A program made the position numbers and the translations under genes. This document shows, in pieces, positions 18,438 through 27,107 of a stretch of 64,000 bases of DNA (position 1 is its first letter; each line of letters begins with the position of its first letter). Where the stretch lies: positions 310,001 to 374,000 of the forward strand of contig NZ_VFPA01000006.1 in NCBI RefSeq assembly GCF_006716445.1, written 5' to 3'. Below the pieces are notes generated by a model. It worked only from the letters and a program-made list of their open reading frames with translations, ran no database searches and had not been told where the DNA came from. The stretch comes from Pseudonocardia kunmingensis. GTDB taxonomy: Bacteria > Actinomycetota > Actinomycetes > Mycobacteriales > Pseudonocardiaceae.

Positions 18438-18878
18438 ATGGCCAGACAGATCGACGGTACCGACCGGCTGCTGGTCGAGCTGCTGCGCGCCGATGCCCGC
18501 CGCACCTACTCGGAGATGGCCACCGAGGTGGGGCTCTCGGTCGCGGCGGTGAAGCGGCGCGTGGACCGGCTCCGCGAGACCGGGGTGATCACCGGCTTCA
18601 CCGTGCAGGTGGACCACGCCAAGCTCGGCGCGGGCGTGGAGGCGTTCATCGAGCTGCGCTTCCTCGGCACCACGCGCGTCGACGAGATCGTCCGCTCCGT
18701 CTCGACGATCCCGGAGGTGCAGGCGGTGTTCACGCTCGCGGGCGACCCGGACGCGCTGGTCCAGCTGCAGGTGCGCGACCTCGCGCACCTGCAGCAGGTG
18801 ATCGACACCCTGCGCCGCTCCGGCTCGGTGACCGGCACCCGGACGCTGATGGTCCTGGGCTCGTGGCTGCGCCGCTGA
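18438..18878 (+). CDS. Lrp/AsnC-family transcriptional regulator
   Basis: A 146-residue regulator. Residues about 6-60 are the AsnC-type helix-turn-helix (LLVELLRADARRTYSEMATEVGLSVAAVKRRVDRL). Residues about 65-140 are the RAM ligand-binding domain (VEAFIELRFLG, VFTLAGDPDALVQLQV). ATG 18438 follows GGGAGGG by five bases. It is divergent from the indolepyruvate oxidoreductase, a classic arrangement for an amino-acid-responsive activator or repressor. In the shared promoter region GCAAAG (18381-18386) and CTTTGC (18419-18424) form a spaced inverted repeat that could be part of its binding region (inference). Confidence 0.93.
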   Translation: MARQIDGTDRLLVELLRADARRTYSEMATEVGLSVAAVKRRVDRLRETGVITGFTVQVDHAKLGAGVEAFIELRFLGTTRVDEIVRSVSTIPEVQAVFTLAGDPDALVQLQVRDLAHLQQVIDTLRRSGSVTGTRTLMVLGSWLRR

Positions 18879-18910
18879 GCGGCCCCAGGCCGTGTGGCGC
18901 TGACCCGGTC

Positions 18911-20719
18911 TCAGGCCGTGTGGTGGGTCTCCGCCAGCCGGTGGACCGGGGTGGGGATGCCCTCGCACCGGGCCTTGAGCTGCAGGGCCAGGTACAGCGA
19001 GTAGTGCCGCGACTGGTGCAGGTTGCCGCCGTGGAACCACAGCCCCTCCTGCCGGGTGGGCTTCCACATGTTGCGCTGCTCCCCCTCCCACGGCCCGGGG
19101 TCCTTGGCGGTGTCCGAGCCCAGCCCCCACACCTTGCCGACGGCGTCGGCGACCTCCTGGCTGATGATGTCGGCCGCCCAGCCGTTCATCGAGCCGTAGC
19201 CGGTGGCGTAGACGACGAGGTCGGCAGGCAGGCTCGTGCCGTCCTCGAGCACCACGGCGTCCTCGGTCAGCTCGCGCACGGCCCCGTGCACCAGCTTCAC
19301 GTCGCCGTTCGCCACGAGCTCGGACGCACCGACGTCGATGTAGTAGCCCGAGCCGCGGCGCAGGTACTTCATGAACAGGCCGGACTCGTCGTCGCCGAAG
19401 TCGAGCCAGAAGCCCGCCTGCTCCAGGCGGCGGTAGAACTCGGCGTCGCGCTCGCGGATCTTGTCGTAGATCGGCTTCTGGAACTCGTGCATGATCCGGT
19501 AGGGGATCGAGGCGAAGATCATGTCCGCCTTCTGGGTGGTGATCCCGTTCGCGACCGCCCGCTCGGAGTACAGGTCACCCATGCCGAGGTCCATCAGCGA
19601 GTCCGACCGCACGATGTGGGTCGAGGAGCGCTGCACCATCGTGACGTCGACGCCCTGCTCCCACAGCGCGGCGCAGATGTCGTGCGCGGAGTTGTTCGAG
19701 CCGATCACCACCACGCGCTTGCCCGCGTAGGCGTCCGGACCCGGGTGCTGCGAGCTGTGGTGCTGCTCGCCGCGGAACCGGTCCTGCCCGGGGATGACCG
19801 GCACGTTCGGCTTGCCGGACATGCCGGTGGCCAGCACGAGCTGCTTCGGGTGCAGGACCACCTCCTCCCCGTCGCGGTCCAGCACCACCGTCCACTCGTG
19901 CGCGTCGGCGTCGTAGGAGGCGCTCCGGCACGTCGTGGAGGACCAGTAGTTGATCTCCATGACCCGGGTGTACATCTCCAGCCAGTCGCCGATCTTGTCC
20001 TTCGGCGCGAACACCGGCCAGTTGGCGGGGAAGGGCAGGTAGGGCAGGTGGTCGTACCAGACGGGGTCGTGCAGGCACAGCGACTTGTAGCGGCTGCGCC
20101 ACTGGTCGCCGGGACGCGGGTGGCGGTCCACCACCACGTGCGGCACCCCGAGCTGGCGCAGGCGGGCGCCGAGCGCGATCCCGCCCTGCCCGCCGCCGAC
20201 GACCACCACGTAGGGCTGCGCGGACCCGCCCATCGCGGCGTTCTCCGCCTCGCGCGCCTCCTCCCAGGACAGGCGCCCCCGACGCACGCCGTGCTCGACG
20301 CCCTTGGGGCGCTGCGTGCCGTGGGGCTCCTCGTGGCCCTTCAGCTCGTAGAGGGTGGTCAGCAGCGTCCAGGCGCCCTCGTCGGTCAGGCGCAGGTGCC
20401 CGCGGCCCCGCCCGACGGCGGTCTCGAAGGCGATCCACGCCTCGGTCACGCCGTCGGCCTCGGCGGGCTCCTCGGTGAGGTGGAAGCCGTGCGCCCCGGT
20501 GGCCTCCGCCGTGGCCCGCACGAGGTCGGCCACGCCGTCGCGGTTCTCGACCGTGGTGAGGTTCCAGGTGAACGCCACCAGGTCGCGCCAGAACGACGTG
20601 GCGGCGAAGAGCGCGGCCACGCCGTCCGCGTCGCCCGCGGTGAGTGCGGCCTCGAAGCCGGCCAGCCAGTTCTCGACGCGGTCGCGGACCGCGGTGGAGG
20701 CATCGAGGGTCTGGGTCAC
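18911..20719 (-). CDS. Flavin-containing monooxygenase with N-terminal SnoaL-like domain
   Basis: A 602-residue enzyme. Residues about 10-130 look like a SnoaL/NTF2-type domain (AGFEAALTAGDADGVAALFA and SFWRDLVAFTWN). From 170 there is an FAD-binding Rossmann motif (VVVVGGGQGGIALGARL, glycines about 175-180). A second nucleotide motif follows (VVVIGSNNSAHD, about 345-358). ATGYGSMNG near residue 530 matches the conserved ATG box of class B flavoprotein monooxygenases. It uses NAD(P)H and oxygen to oxidise heteroatoms or ketones; the substrate is unknown. GTG 20719 has AAGGAG six bases upstream. It stands alone between Lrp and the phosphonate cluster. Confidence 0.88.
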   Translation of the reverse strand: MTQTLDASTAVRDRVENWLAGFEAALTAGDADGVAALFAATSFWRDLVAFTWNLTTVENRDGVADLVRATAEATGAHGFHLTEEPAEADGVTEAWIAFETAVGRGRGHLRLTDEGAWTLLTTLYELKGHEEPHGTQRPKGVEHGVRRGRLSWEEAREAENAAMGGSAQPYVVVVGGGQGGIALGARLRQLGVPHVVVDRHPRPGDQWRSRYKSLCLHDPVWYDHLPYLPFPANWPVFAPKDKIGDWLEMYTRVMEINYWSSTTCRSASYDADAHEWTVVLDRDGEEVVLHPKQLVLATGMSGKPNVPVIPGQDRFRGEQHHSSQHPGPDAYAGKRVVVIGSNNSAHDICAALWEQGVDVTMVQRSSTHIVRSDSLMDLGMGDLYSERAVANGITTQKADMIFASIPYRIMHEFQKPIYDKIRERDAEFYRRLEQAGFWLDFGDDESGLFMKYLRRGSGYYIDVGASELVANGDVKLVHGAVRELTEDAVVLEDGTSLPADLVVYATGYGSMNGWAADIISQEVADAVGKVWGLGSDTAKDPGPWEGEQRNMWKPTRQEGLWFHGGNLHQSRHYSLYLALQLKARCEGIPTPVHRLAETHHTA

Positions 20720-20822
20720 GCTCGCTCCTTCTCGCCCGGCGCCGGCCCCGGCGCCGACGCTTGCCCCAGTGAACGCACGCCGCCGCGGTCCGGTCAACCT
20801 GCCCGTCCGGAGGGGGAGGAGC

Positions 20823-21638
20823 TCAGCCCCTGATCGCGGCGGCCAGTTCGGCGGCCAGCGCCGGGGTGGCCGCGACGACGCCGGACCACCGACGGGTGAG
20901 GTCGGGGTCGAGCTCCAGCGGCCGGCCTGCGACGTCGAGGACCGCACCGCCGGCGGCCGGGACCATCAGCAGCGCGGCGGCGAGGTCGACGATCCGGTGG
21001 GTGTCCGAGCCCGCGTCGGCGAACGCGTCCGTGGCGCCCTCGGCGACGAGCGCGGCCTCCAGGCAGCTGCTGGACAGGATGCGCACGCGGGCCGCGCGGC
21101 GGGCCACCCGCCACCAGGCGCCTGCGTTGCGCTCCTGCGGCCGCAGCAGGCTCACCGCGGCCCCGTCCAGGGCGCGCCTGCCGCTGGTGCGGTAGCCGGG
21201 CGGGTCGCCGGCGCGGACGTGCCAGCAGCGCCCGGTGTCGGCCCAGCAGGTGAGGGCCTCGGTGACCGTGCCGTCGACGGCGAGCGCGCCCGCCACGCAG
21301 GACAGCGGGACGCCGGCGGCGGCGTTCGCCGAGCCGTCGAGCGGGTCGATGACCAGCGTGACCGCCGACCCCGCGTCGAGGAACCCGACCTCCTCGCTGA
21401 GGACGTTCACCCGGTGCCGCTGCGCGGCCGCCGTGATCGCCTCCTCGACGAGCGCGTCCACGCGCATGGTCGGGGTGCCGTCGGCCCCGATGGCGACGGT
21501 CTCGGCGAGCCCGGCGCGGTCGTGGGCCCGACGCGCCGCGTGCAGCGCCGCGGTCGCGGCCCGCACCGCGTCGGCGAGCACCGGGTGCACGCCGGCGGGC
21601 AGCATCGGCTCGGGGACCGGCCAGCTCCCCGGCGTCAC
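20823..21638 (-). CDS. Inositol-monophosphatase-family phosphatase in the phn operon
   Basis: A 271-residue metal-dependent phosphatase with the family metal site: EE at 82-83 (VLSEEVG) and VIDPLDGSANA with D98 and D101, and a second acidic motif near SDTHRIVDLAAA. GTG 21638 overlaps the phnM stop by four bases, so it belongs to the C-P lyase operon. PhnM leaves phosphoribosyl 1-phosphonate, and PhnJ then forms a cyclic ribose phosphate that PhnP and PhnN normally process. Neither PhnP nor PhnN is in this window. This phosphatase may work on one of those sugar phosphates (inference); alternatives are inositol phosphate or PAP hydrolysis. Confidence 0.88.
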   Translation of the reverse strand: MTPGSWPVPEPMLPAGVHPVLADAVRAATAALHAARRAHDRAGLAETVAIGADGTPTMRVDALVEEAITAAAQRHRVNVLSEEVGFLDAGSAVTLVIDPLDGSANAAAGVPLSCVAGALAVDGTVTEALTCWADTGRCWHVRAGDPPGYRTSGRRALDGAAVSLLRPQERNAGAWWRVARRAARVRILSSSCLEAALVAEGATDAFADAGSDTHRIVDLAAALLMVPAAGGAVLDVAGRPLELDPDLTRRWSGVVAATPALAAELAAAIRG

Positions 21639-22837
21639 GCCGCCTCCTCCGCGCGCAGGACGGCCCGCACCACCGGCCACGGGTGTCCGGCCTCGGCGAG
21701 CACGAGGTCGGCGCGGGCGCCGGGAGCCAGTGCACCGCGGTCGCCGAGCCCGACGGCCTCCGCCGCGCCCGCCGTGACCAAGCGGACCGCCGCGGGCAGG
21801 GTGGCCACCTCCTCGGCCGCGAGCAGGAACGCGGCGGCCAGCAGCCCGGACGGCAGGTAGTCCGATGCCAGCGCGGTCACCAGGCCGCGGGCCACCAGCT
21901 CGCGGGCGGAGGTGTTGCCGGAGTGGGAGCCGCCGCGCAGCGCGTTGGGCGCGCCCATGACCACCGGCATGCCGCGCTCGCGGGCGGCGACCGCGGCCTC
22001 GACGGTGGTGGGGAACTCGGCCACCGCCCCGCCGCGCTCCGCGAGCGCCGCGACCTCCGCCGCGGACACGGGGTCGTGCCCGAACAGGCGCACCGCGCCG
22101 GCCCGCGCCCGCCCGCCCAGCCACGTCAGCGACTCGTCCCGGACGGCCAGGTTGGCCTCCCGCTCGACGACGAACGCGTCGACGTGCGCGCGGGCCTGCG
22201 CGGCGGTGAGGTCGCGGGTGCCCATCACGTACTGCTCGTAGTAGGCGCGGTCGGCGAACTGGCCCTGGCCGGGGGTGTGGTCCTCGTGCGAGACGACCAC
22301 CGGCCCCGCCGCCGGGTCGAGCGCGTCCAGCCGGGCCCGCAGCGCCGCGAGCCCCTCGGGGGAGCGCACGTCGAGCCGGTGCAGCACCCGGTGCTCGACC
22401 GGCCCGGCGCCGCGCCCGCCCACCTCCCCGCACAGCGCCAGCGCCCCGGCGACCGAGCGCACCGACGGCGGGTCGCCGCCCTGCTCGAACGACGCCCCGT
22501 GGAACACCGTGGTGATCCCGGCCGCGCGCAGCTTGCCCTCGAACGACAGCAGCGCGAACCGCCAGGGCACCTCGGCGCCCGGGCGCGGCAGCCGCTCGCG
22601 CTCCAGCCCGTCGGAGTGGACGTCGACCAGGCCGGGCAGGCAGAACGCGCCGCCCCCGTCCACGTCGGCGGGCGCGCCGGCGGGGTGCGGGGCGATCTCG
22701 GCGATCCGCCCGTCGCGGACCACGACGCGCGCGTCGTCGAGCACGCGGTCGGTCAGCACGGCGCGGACGTGACCCAGCACGTAGTCGGCGGGGGGCCGGG
22801 TCAGCGACCAGCCCGGGGCCGCGGTCGCCGCGGTCAC
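21635..22837 (-). CDS. phnM: C-P lyase pathway triphosphatase PhnM
   Basis: A 400-residue amidohydrolase-fold enzyme that removes pyrophosphate from ribose 1-phosphonate 5-triphosphate. The metal site begins with LPGLVDVHSDGLERE, close to the HTDxLE form seen in PhnM. VVSHEDHTPGQGQ follows, then SDYLPSGLLAAAFLLA, characteristic of PhnM, and GALAPGARADLVLAE near the end. GTG 22837 overlaps the phnL stop (GTGA). Confidence 0.95.
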   Translation of the reverse strand: MTAATAAPGWSLTRPPADYVLGHVRAVLTDRVLDDARVVVRDGRIAEIAPHPAGAPADVDGGGAFCLPGLVDVHSDGLERERLPRPGAEVPWRFALLSFEGKLRAAGITTVFHGASFEQGGDPPSVRSVAGALALCGEVGGRGAGPVEHRVLHRLDVRSPEGLAALRARLDALDPAAGPVVVSHEDHTPGQGQFADRAYYEQYVMGTRDLTAAQARAHVDAFVVEREANLAVRDESLTWLGGRARAGAVRLFGHDPVSAAEVAALAERGGAVAEFPTTVEAAVAARERGMPVVMGAPNALRGGSHSGNTSARELVARGLVTALASDYLPSGLLAAAFLLAAEEVATLPAAVRLVTAGAAEAVGLGDRGALAPGARADLVLAEAGHPWPVVRAVLRAEEAA

Positions 22838-23568
22838 GCCGCCGCCCCCAGCACCTGCGCGGGCGTGCCCTGCGCGGCGATCCGGCCGTCCCGCAGCTCC
22901 ACCACGCGGGTCGCGAGGGTGTGCATGGCGTCGATGTCGTGGAACACCGCGAGCACGGCCACCCCGGCGCCGGACAGCGACGCGATCAGCTCCAACGCCC
23001 GCTCCCGGTTGGCCGGGTCGAGCGCGGACACCGGCTCGTCGAGCAGCAGCAGCCGGGGCGGCCGGACCGTCGCGGCGGCCAGGTTGACGCGCTGGCGCTC
23101 CCCTCCGGAGAGCACCCCGCAGTCGACGTCCCAGAGCGCCTCGTCCAGCGCGAGCCGGCGCAGGGCCGCCGCGGCGGCGTCGGTGGCGGCGTCGCGGTCC
23201 AGCCCGCGGCGCCGGGCCGCGGCCGCGACCAGCTCCAGGGGGCCCGTCCGCGGCGGGGCGGCGAGGAACTGCGCGACGTATCCCAGCTCGCGCGAGCGCA
23301 GCCGGGCCAGCGCCCGGTCCGGCAGCGCGGTGAGCTCGACCGGCCCCTCCGGGCCGTAGAGCGTCACCGTGCCCGCGTCGGGCAGGTAGGTGCGGTGCAC
23401 GCAGCGCAGCAGGCTGGACTTGCCGGCGCCGCTGGGCCCGGCGAGCGCGACGTGCTCGCCCGCGGCGACGTCCAGGTCGACGCCGTCCAGGGAGCCGACG
23501 GTGCGCCCGTCGACGGTGTGCAGCGTGAACGTCTTGACGAGGTCGCGGACCTGCAGGACCAGGCTCAC
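22834..23568 (-). CDS. phnL: C-P lyase ABC-type ATPase PhnL
   Basis: A 244-residue ATPase subunit with no membrane partner. Walker A is GPSGAGKSS (about 44-52), the signature is LSGGERQRVNLA, Walker B is LLLLDEPVSALD, and the H-loop is VFHDIDAMH. The N-terminal VRDLVKTFTLHTVDGRTV is characteristic of PhnL. It joins PhnK on the C-P lyase core complex. GTG 23568 is eight bases after GGAGG, and the stop of the preceding phnJ-phnK frame is only six bases upstream. Confidence 0.95.
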   Translation of the reverse strand: MSLVLQVRDLVKTFTLHTVDGRTVGSLDGVDLDVAAGEHVALAGPSGAGKSSLLRCVHRTYLPDAGTVTLYGPEGPVELTALPDRALARLRSRELGYVAQFLAAPPRTGPLELVAAAARRRGLDRDAATDAAAAALRRLALDEALWDVDCGVLSGGERQRVNLAAATVRPPRLLLLDEPVSALDPANRERALELIASLSGAGVAVLAVFHDIDAMHTLATRVVELRDGRIAAQGTPAQVLGAAA

Positions 23569-23573
23569 GGGAC

Positions 23574-25418
23574 TCACCTCCGGGCCGCGGCGACGAGCCG
23601 CTGGGTGTAGGGGTGGTGCGGGTCGCGGAAGAGCTGGTCGGTGAGGCCCTGCTCGACCACGCGGCCCAGCTGCATCACCAGCGAGCGGTCGGTGAGCGCC
23701 TCGATCACCGCGAAGTCGTGGCTCACGACCACCGCGGCGACGTCGCGCTCGGCGAGCAGGCTGCGCAGGAGGTCCAGCACGCCGGCGGCGACCGACGCGT
23801 CGAGCCCGGTGGTGGGCTCGTCGAGCAGCAGCACTGTAGGGTCGGTGGCCAGCGCCTTCGCGATCTGCACGCGCTGGCGCATGCCGCCGGAGAACGTGCG
23901 GACCGGGTCGTCCATCCGCGACAGCGGCACCTCGACGCGGTCGAGCAGCTCGGCGGCGCGGGCGCGGATCGCGCCGTAGCTGCGCCAGCCGGCGGCGGTG
24001 AGCCGCTCGGCGATGTTGCCGCCCGCGGTGACGTTCAGCGCGAGCCCGTCCGAGGGGTCCTGGTGGACGATGCCGAGCGTCGCGATCCGCAGCCTGCGCC
24101 GCGCCGGCCCGTCCAGGGTGAACACGTCGGTGGCGCCGCCGTCGACGGCGGACAGGAACATCCGCCCCGCGGTGGCCCGCTCGTCGCCGACGACGCACCG
24201 CAGCACGGTCGACTTGCCCGAGCCGGACTCGCCGATCAGCCCCACGGCCTCGCCCGGGGCGACGTCGAACCCGACGTCCCACGCGGCCACGATCGCCCCG
24301 GTCGCCGGGCTGACAGCGGTCCGGTGCTCGGGCCCGGTGCCCGGGACGGCGGCGGCGCCCCCGGGCCCGTGGACCTTCCCGACGCCCTCGACGAGCAGCG
24401 CCCACTCCGGCCCGGAAAGTTCAGGAAAGCCACGTTCATGAACCTGTGGGACAGCAACGTGGCTTTCCTGAACCACGGCGGGGGAGCCCGCCCGCCGCGT
24501 CGGGTCGGGGAGCAGGTGCAGCGGGGCCGCCTTCCGGTGGGCGACTCCGTCCGCATCGCCGTCCACCACGCGGGCGCACCATTCGGTGTCGCTGCAGGCG
24601 AAGCGGCCCTTGCCGGCGTCGACGAGGAACGTGTCGTCCGAGCCGCAGCGGGCGCAGACCGCCTGGGCGTCTTCGACCTCGAACGGCACGTCGTCGAACG
24701 TCAGCGGCTCCACGTCGGTGTGCGGCGGGACCGCGTAGATCCGCTTCTCCCGCCCGGCCCCGAACAGGCTCAGGTGCTCCGAGCGGTGCAGCCGGGGCAC
24801 GTCCCAGCGCGGGATCGGCGTGGTGGCCATGACGTAGCGGCCGCCGACGAGCACCGGGTAGCCGGTGGACTTGGTGATCACGCCGTTGCGGACGAGGTCC
24901 TCGTAGAGGCTCACCCACATCGTCGAGTAGTCGGCCTCGGCATGCATGCGGGCGCACTCGACCACCGAGCGCTGCACGCCGCGCAGCGGCTCGGGCACCG
25001 GCACCTGCAGCACCAGCACGTGACCGTCGGACAGCGGCTGCTCCGGCACGCGGTGCCGGGTCTGGATCATCGTGGCCTCGCGGGAGTCCGCCGACTCGGT
25101 GCTGCCGGTGCTGCCGGCGATGAGCCGGCGCAGGTTGGTGGCGTTGACGCCGGCGTCGTCGCCCTGGTCGATGACCTTGACGGTGTCGGTCTCGCCGATC
25201 ACGGCGAGCGTGACCTGCAGGCCCCCGGAGCCCCAGCCGCGGGCCACCGGCATCTCCCGGGACCCGAAGGGCACCTGGTAGCCGGGCACGCAGACGGCGG
25301 TGAGGGCCGCGCGGCGGATCTCGCGCTTGGCGCCCTCGTCGAGGATCCCGGCGGGCGGGGCGGTGGCGTCGATGCCGGCGAGGAGGTCGTCCACGCCGGT
25401 CGTGGTCGCGAGGGTCAT
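23574..25418 (-). CDS. phnJ-phnK: In-frame fusion of C-P lyase PhnJ with ATPase PhnK
   Basis: One uninterrupted 614-codon frame. Residues about 1-310 are PhnJ, the radical-SAM protein that breaks the carbon-phosphorus bond: GYQVPFGSREMPVARGWGSGGLQ, and then cysteines in VCARCGSDD, RFACSD and TEWCARVV that match the iron-sulfur and radical cysteines. Residues about 335-614 are PhnK, with Walker A GESGSGKST, signature TFSGGMRQRVQIAKAL, Walker B LLLDEPTTGLD and the C-terminal DPHHPYTQRLV typical of the family. The seam holds a 53-base palindrome (24420-24472) encoding VQESHVAVPQVHERGFPEL. No ATG, GTG or TTG lies in frame between the palindrome and the PhnK domain, so separate initiation is unlikely. 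ATG 25418 overlaps the phnI stop. Confidence 0.9.
   Translation of the reverse strand: MTLATTTGVDDLLAGIDATAPPAGILDEGAKREIRRAALTAVCVPGYQVPFGSREMPVARGWGSGGLQVTLAVIGETDTVKVIDQGDDAGVNATNLRRLIAGSTGSTESADSREATMIQTRHRVPEQPLSDGHVLVLQVPVPEPLRGVQRSVVECARMHAEADYSTMWVSLYEDLVRNGVITKSTGYPVLVGGRYVMATTPIPRWDVPRLHRSEHLSLFGAGREKRIYAVPPHTDVEPLTFDDVPFEVEDAQAVCARCGSDDTFLVDAGKGRFACSDTEWCARVVDGDADGVAHRKAAPLHLLPDPTRRAGSPAVVQESHVAVPQVHERGFPELSGPEWALLVEGVGKVHGPGGAAAVPGTGPEHRTAVSPATGAIVAAWDVGFDVAPGEAVGLIGESGSGKSTVLRCVVGDERATAGRMFLSAVDGGATDVFTLDGPARRRLRIATLGIVHQDPSDGLALNVTAGGNIAERLTAAGWRSYGAIRARAAELLDRVEVPLSRMDDPVRTFSGGMRQRVQIAKALATDPTVLLLDEPTTGLDASVAAGVLDLLRSLLAERDVAAVVVSHDFAVIEALTDRSLVMQLGRVVEQGLTDQLFRDPHHPYTQRLVAAARR
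24420..24472. repeat. Palindromic element, type 3, inside the phnJ-phnK seam
   Basis: Arms TTCAGGAAAGCCACGTT (24420-24436) and its exact complement (24456-24472) form a 17-base-pair stem around a 19-base loop. The element sits between the PhnJ and PhnK domains and is read through in frame. From memory, AAAGCCACGTTC-type palindromes recur in Pseudonocardiaceae intergenic DNA, which would make this a dispersed element; I see no second copy in this window. Confidence 0.9.
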
Positions 25419-26512
25419 CGGCAGTCCCTTCCGGGAGGCTCGGTCGACACGCCGGTCGCGCGCATGGCCTGCTTGCGCTCGACCATCGAGCGGAACGTGA
25501 CGTAGTGCGGCAGCTTCAGGTGCTCGAGGAACCCGGCGGAGTCGAGCCCGTCGGTGGTGAGCAGCAGCAGCTGTTCGAGCGGGCCGGTGCGGCCGAAGCG
25601 GCGGCAGGCGATGTCGAGGTTGGCCATCGCGATCGCCTTGCGCTCGTTGTGCCCGAAGCACAGGCCGTAGCCGACGTCGAAGCGCGTGCGGTCCTCGTCG
25701 GCGCCGTCGAGGTCCTCGATGGCCTCGGTCTCGGTGGCGCGGAAGCGCCCGATCTCGACCGGGTTGCCGGTGTGCGGGTGCCGCACCCGCAGCGGGAGGT
25801 GCCCGTGGCGGACCTCGCCGAGCGTCACCTCGTGGATGTCGCCGTCGGGGCCGAGGATGGAGCGGTACCAGAGCCCGACGAGGGCGCCGGTCTCGGCGCG
25901 CGCCATCGACGCGAGCACCGCCGAGCGGGGCGCCGGCGGGCGGGCCGGGCGGCGGGTGACGTCGAACGGCGGGGTGTCGTCCGGCGGCGGGTGCTCGACC
26001 AGCAGGTCCATCGACCGCAGGAACGCCGAGAACCGGGTGGGGTGGCGTTGTTGCGCGCTGCGCTCCGCCGCTGCCGTCGGCTCGGACGGGGGTGGCGCCG
26101 CCGCGGCCGGCGGGGTCTCGCGTTCCAGCTGCCGGCCGGTGTAGTCGGTCGTGCGGCCCAACAGCTGCGGGCCGTCGGGGGTGCGGTGGGCAGGCACGAT
26201 GCGGCGCAGCACCACCATCTCGTCCGGGTCCACCGGCTCGGAGACGGCCAGCCGCGGCAGCGTGGAGCGGTGCGCCCGCACCAGGTGCGCGGCTTCCAGG
26301 GTGTCGCCCTCGGCCTGGCGGAACGCGTCGGCCGCGGTGGGCTCGTGGTAGAGCCCGGCCTCGCCCTGCACGCGGTCGACGGCGAGCCGGAACCGGCCGG
26401 TGATCTGGTCGGTCGACGCCCACGGCGCCGGGGCGTGGTCGCGGGCGTCGCGCACCAGCCGCTCGGCGGCGAGGATCGCCTCCAGCCCGCCGCGGGCTCC
26501 CGAGTAGCCCAT
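25415..26512 (-). CDS. phnI: C-P lyase core subunit PhnI
   Basis: A 365-residue subunit of the PhnGHIJ core. With PhnG, PhnH and PhnL it couples phosphonate to the ribose of ATP, releasing adenine. Family features include MGYSGARGGLEAI at the start, LVRAHRSTLPRL, RRIVPAHRTPDGPQLLG, DVGYGLCFGHNERKAIAMA and LPHYVTFRSMVERK. ATG 26512 comes one base after the phnH stop, with GAGGAGG inside the phnH end. The stop overlaps phnJ as ATGA. Confidence 0.96.
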   Translation of the reverse strand: MGYSGARGGLEAILAAERLVRDARDHAPAPWASTDQITGRFRLAVDRVQGEAGLYHEPTAADAFRQAEGDTLEAAHLVRAHRSTLPRLAVSEPVDPDEMVVLRRIVPAHRTPDGPQLLGRTTDYTGRQLERETPPAAAAPPPSEPTAAAERSAQQRHPTRFSAFLRSMDLLVEHPPPDDTPPFDVTRRPARPPAPRSAVLASMARAETGALVGLWYRSILGPDGDIHEVTLGEVRHGHLPLRVRHPHTGNPVEIGRFRATETEAIEDLDGADEDRTRFDVGYGLCFGHNERKAIAMANLDIACRRFGRTGPLEQLLLLTTDGLDSAGFLEHLKLPHYVTFRSMVERKQAMRATGVSTEPPGRDCR

Positions 26513-26513
26513 C

Positions 26514-27107
26514 TCAGACCTCCTCGTCTTCCGGCTCGATCACGGTGGTGCGGGGCAGGCCCAGCACGGTGCCGTCCGGGCTCACCAGCAGCAGGTCGGC
26601 GCCGGCGGGGAAGGCGGCGCCGGACCGGGCGGTCACCAGGTCCGGGGGCAGCCCGCGGGGCGCGACCGTCCGGGTGTCGGGCACCCCGGGCCCGGACAGG
26701 CGCAGCGCCGGCCCGCCGTTCATGTCCGGGACCGCCAGCGCCACCAGCGCGGCGTCCTCCGGCGCGGCCGCGCTGCCGGTGCGCACGGTCGCGAGTTCGC
26801 CCGCGGCGAGCGGGCGCAGGGCCGCCACCAGCCGGGCAGCGGCGAGCGGGGCCGCCGGGGCGGAGGTCGCCGTGGTCAGGGCGTCCGCCCAGGCGCCGCC
26901 GGTGTCCCCGAGGACGCAGACCCCGGTGTCGAGGTCGGCGAGCGCGAGCACCGGCAGCAGCGCGGCAGGCACGTCGCCCGCCGGCGGCAGCGCGGCCGGC
27001 ACGCCGGGGCGGGCGAGCGCGTCGAGCACGGCCCGGAACGCGCGCTGCGCGGTGTCCGGATCCAGCACCGGCAGCACCGGCAGGGCAGGCAGAGCAGGGG
27101 CGGTCAC
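26514..27107 (-). CDS. phnH: C-P lyase core subunit PhnH
   Basis: A 197-residue core subunit. It begins LPVLDPDTAQRAFRAVLDALARPGV, the typical PhnH opening, and later has LADLDTGVCVLG and FPAGADLLLVSPDGTVLGLPRTT near the C-terminus. PhnH has a fold related to PLP-dependent transferases but binds no cofactor. GTG 27107 overlaps the phnG stop (GTGA). The first codons are rich in Leu, Pro and Ala. Confidence 0.94.
   Translation of the reverse strand: MTAPALPALPVLPVLDPDTAQRAFRAVLDALARPGVPAALPPAGDVPAALLPVLALADLDTGVCVLGDTGGAWADALTTATSAPAAPLAAARLVAALRPLAAGELATVRTGSAAAPEDAALVALAVPDMNGGPALRLSGPGVPDTRTVAPRGLPPDLVTARSGAAFPAGADLLLVSPDGTVLGLPRTTVIEPEDEEV

Noticed and set aside
18886..18923. Direct repeat CAGGCCGTGTGG at 18886 and 18912
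   Set aside because: Twelve bases only, with the second copy inside the end of the monooxygenase gene; chance or a small duplication is enough to explain it.
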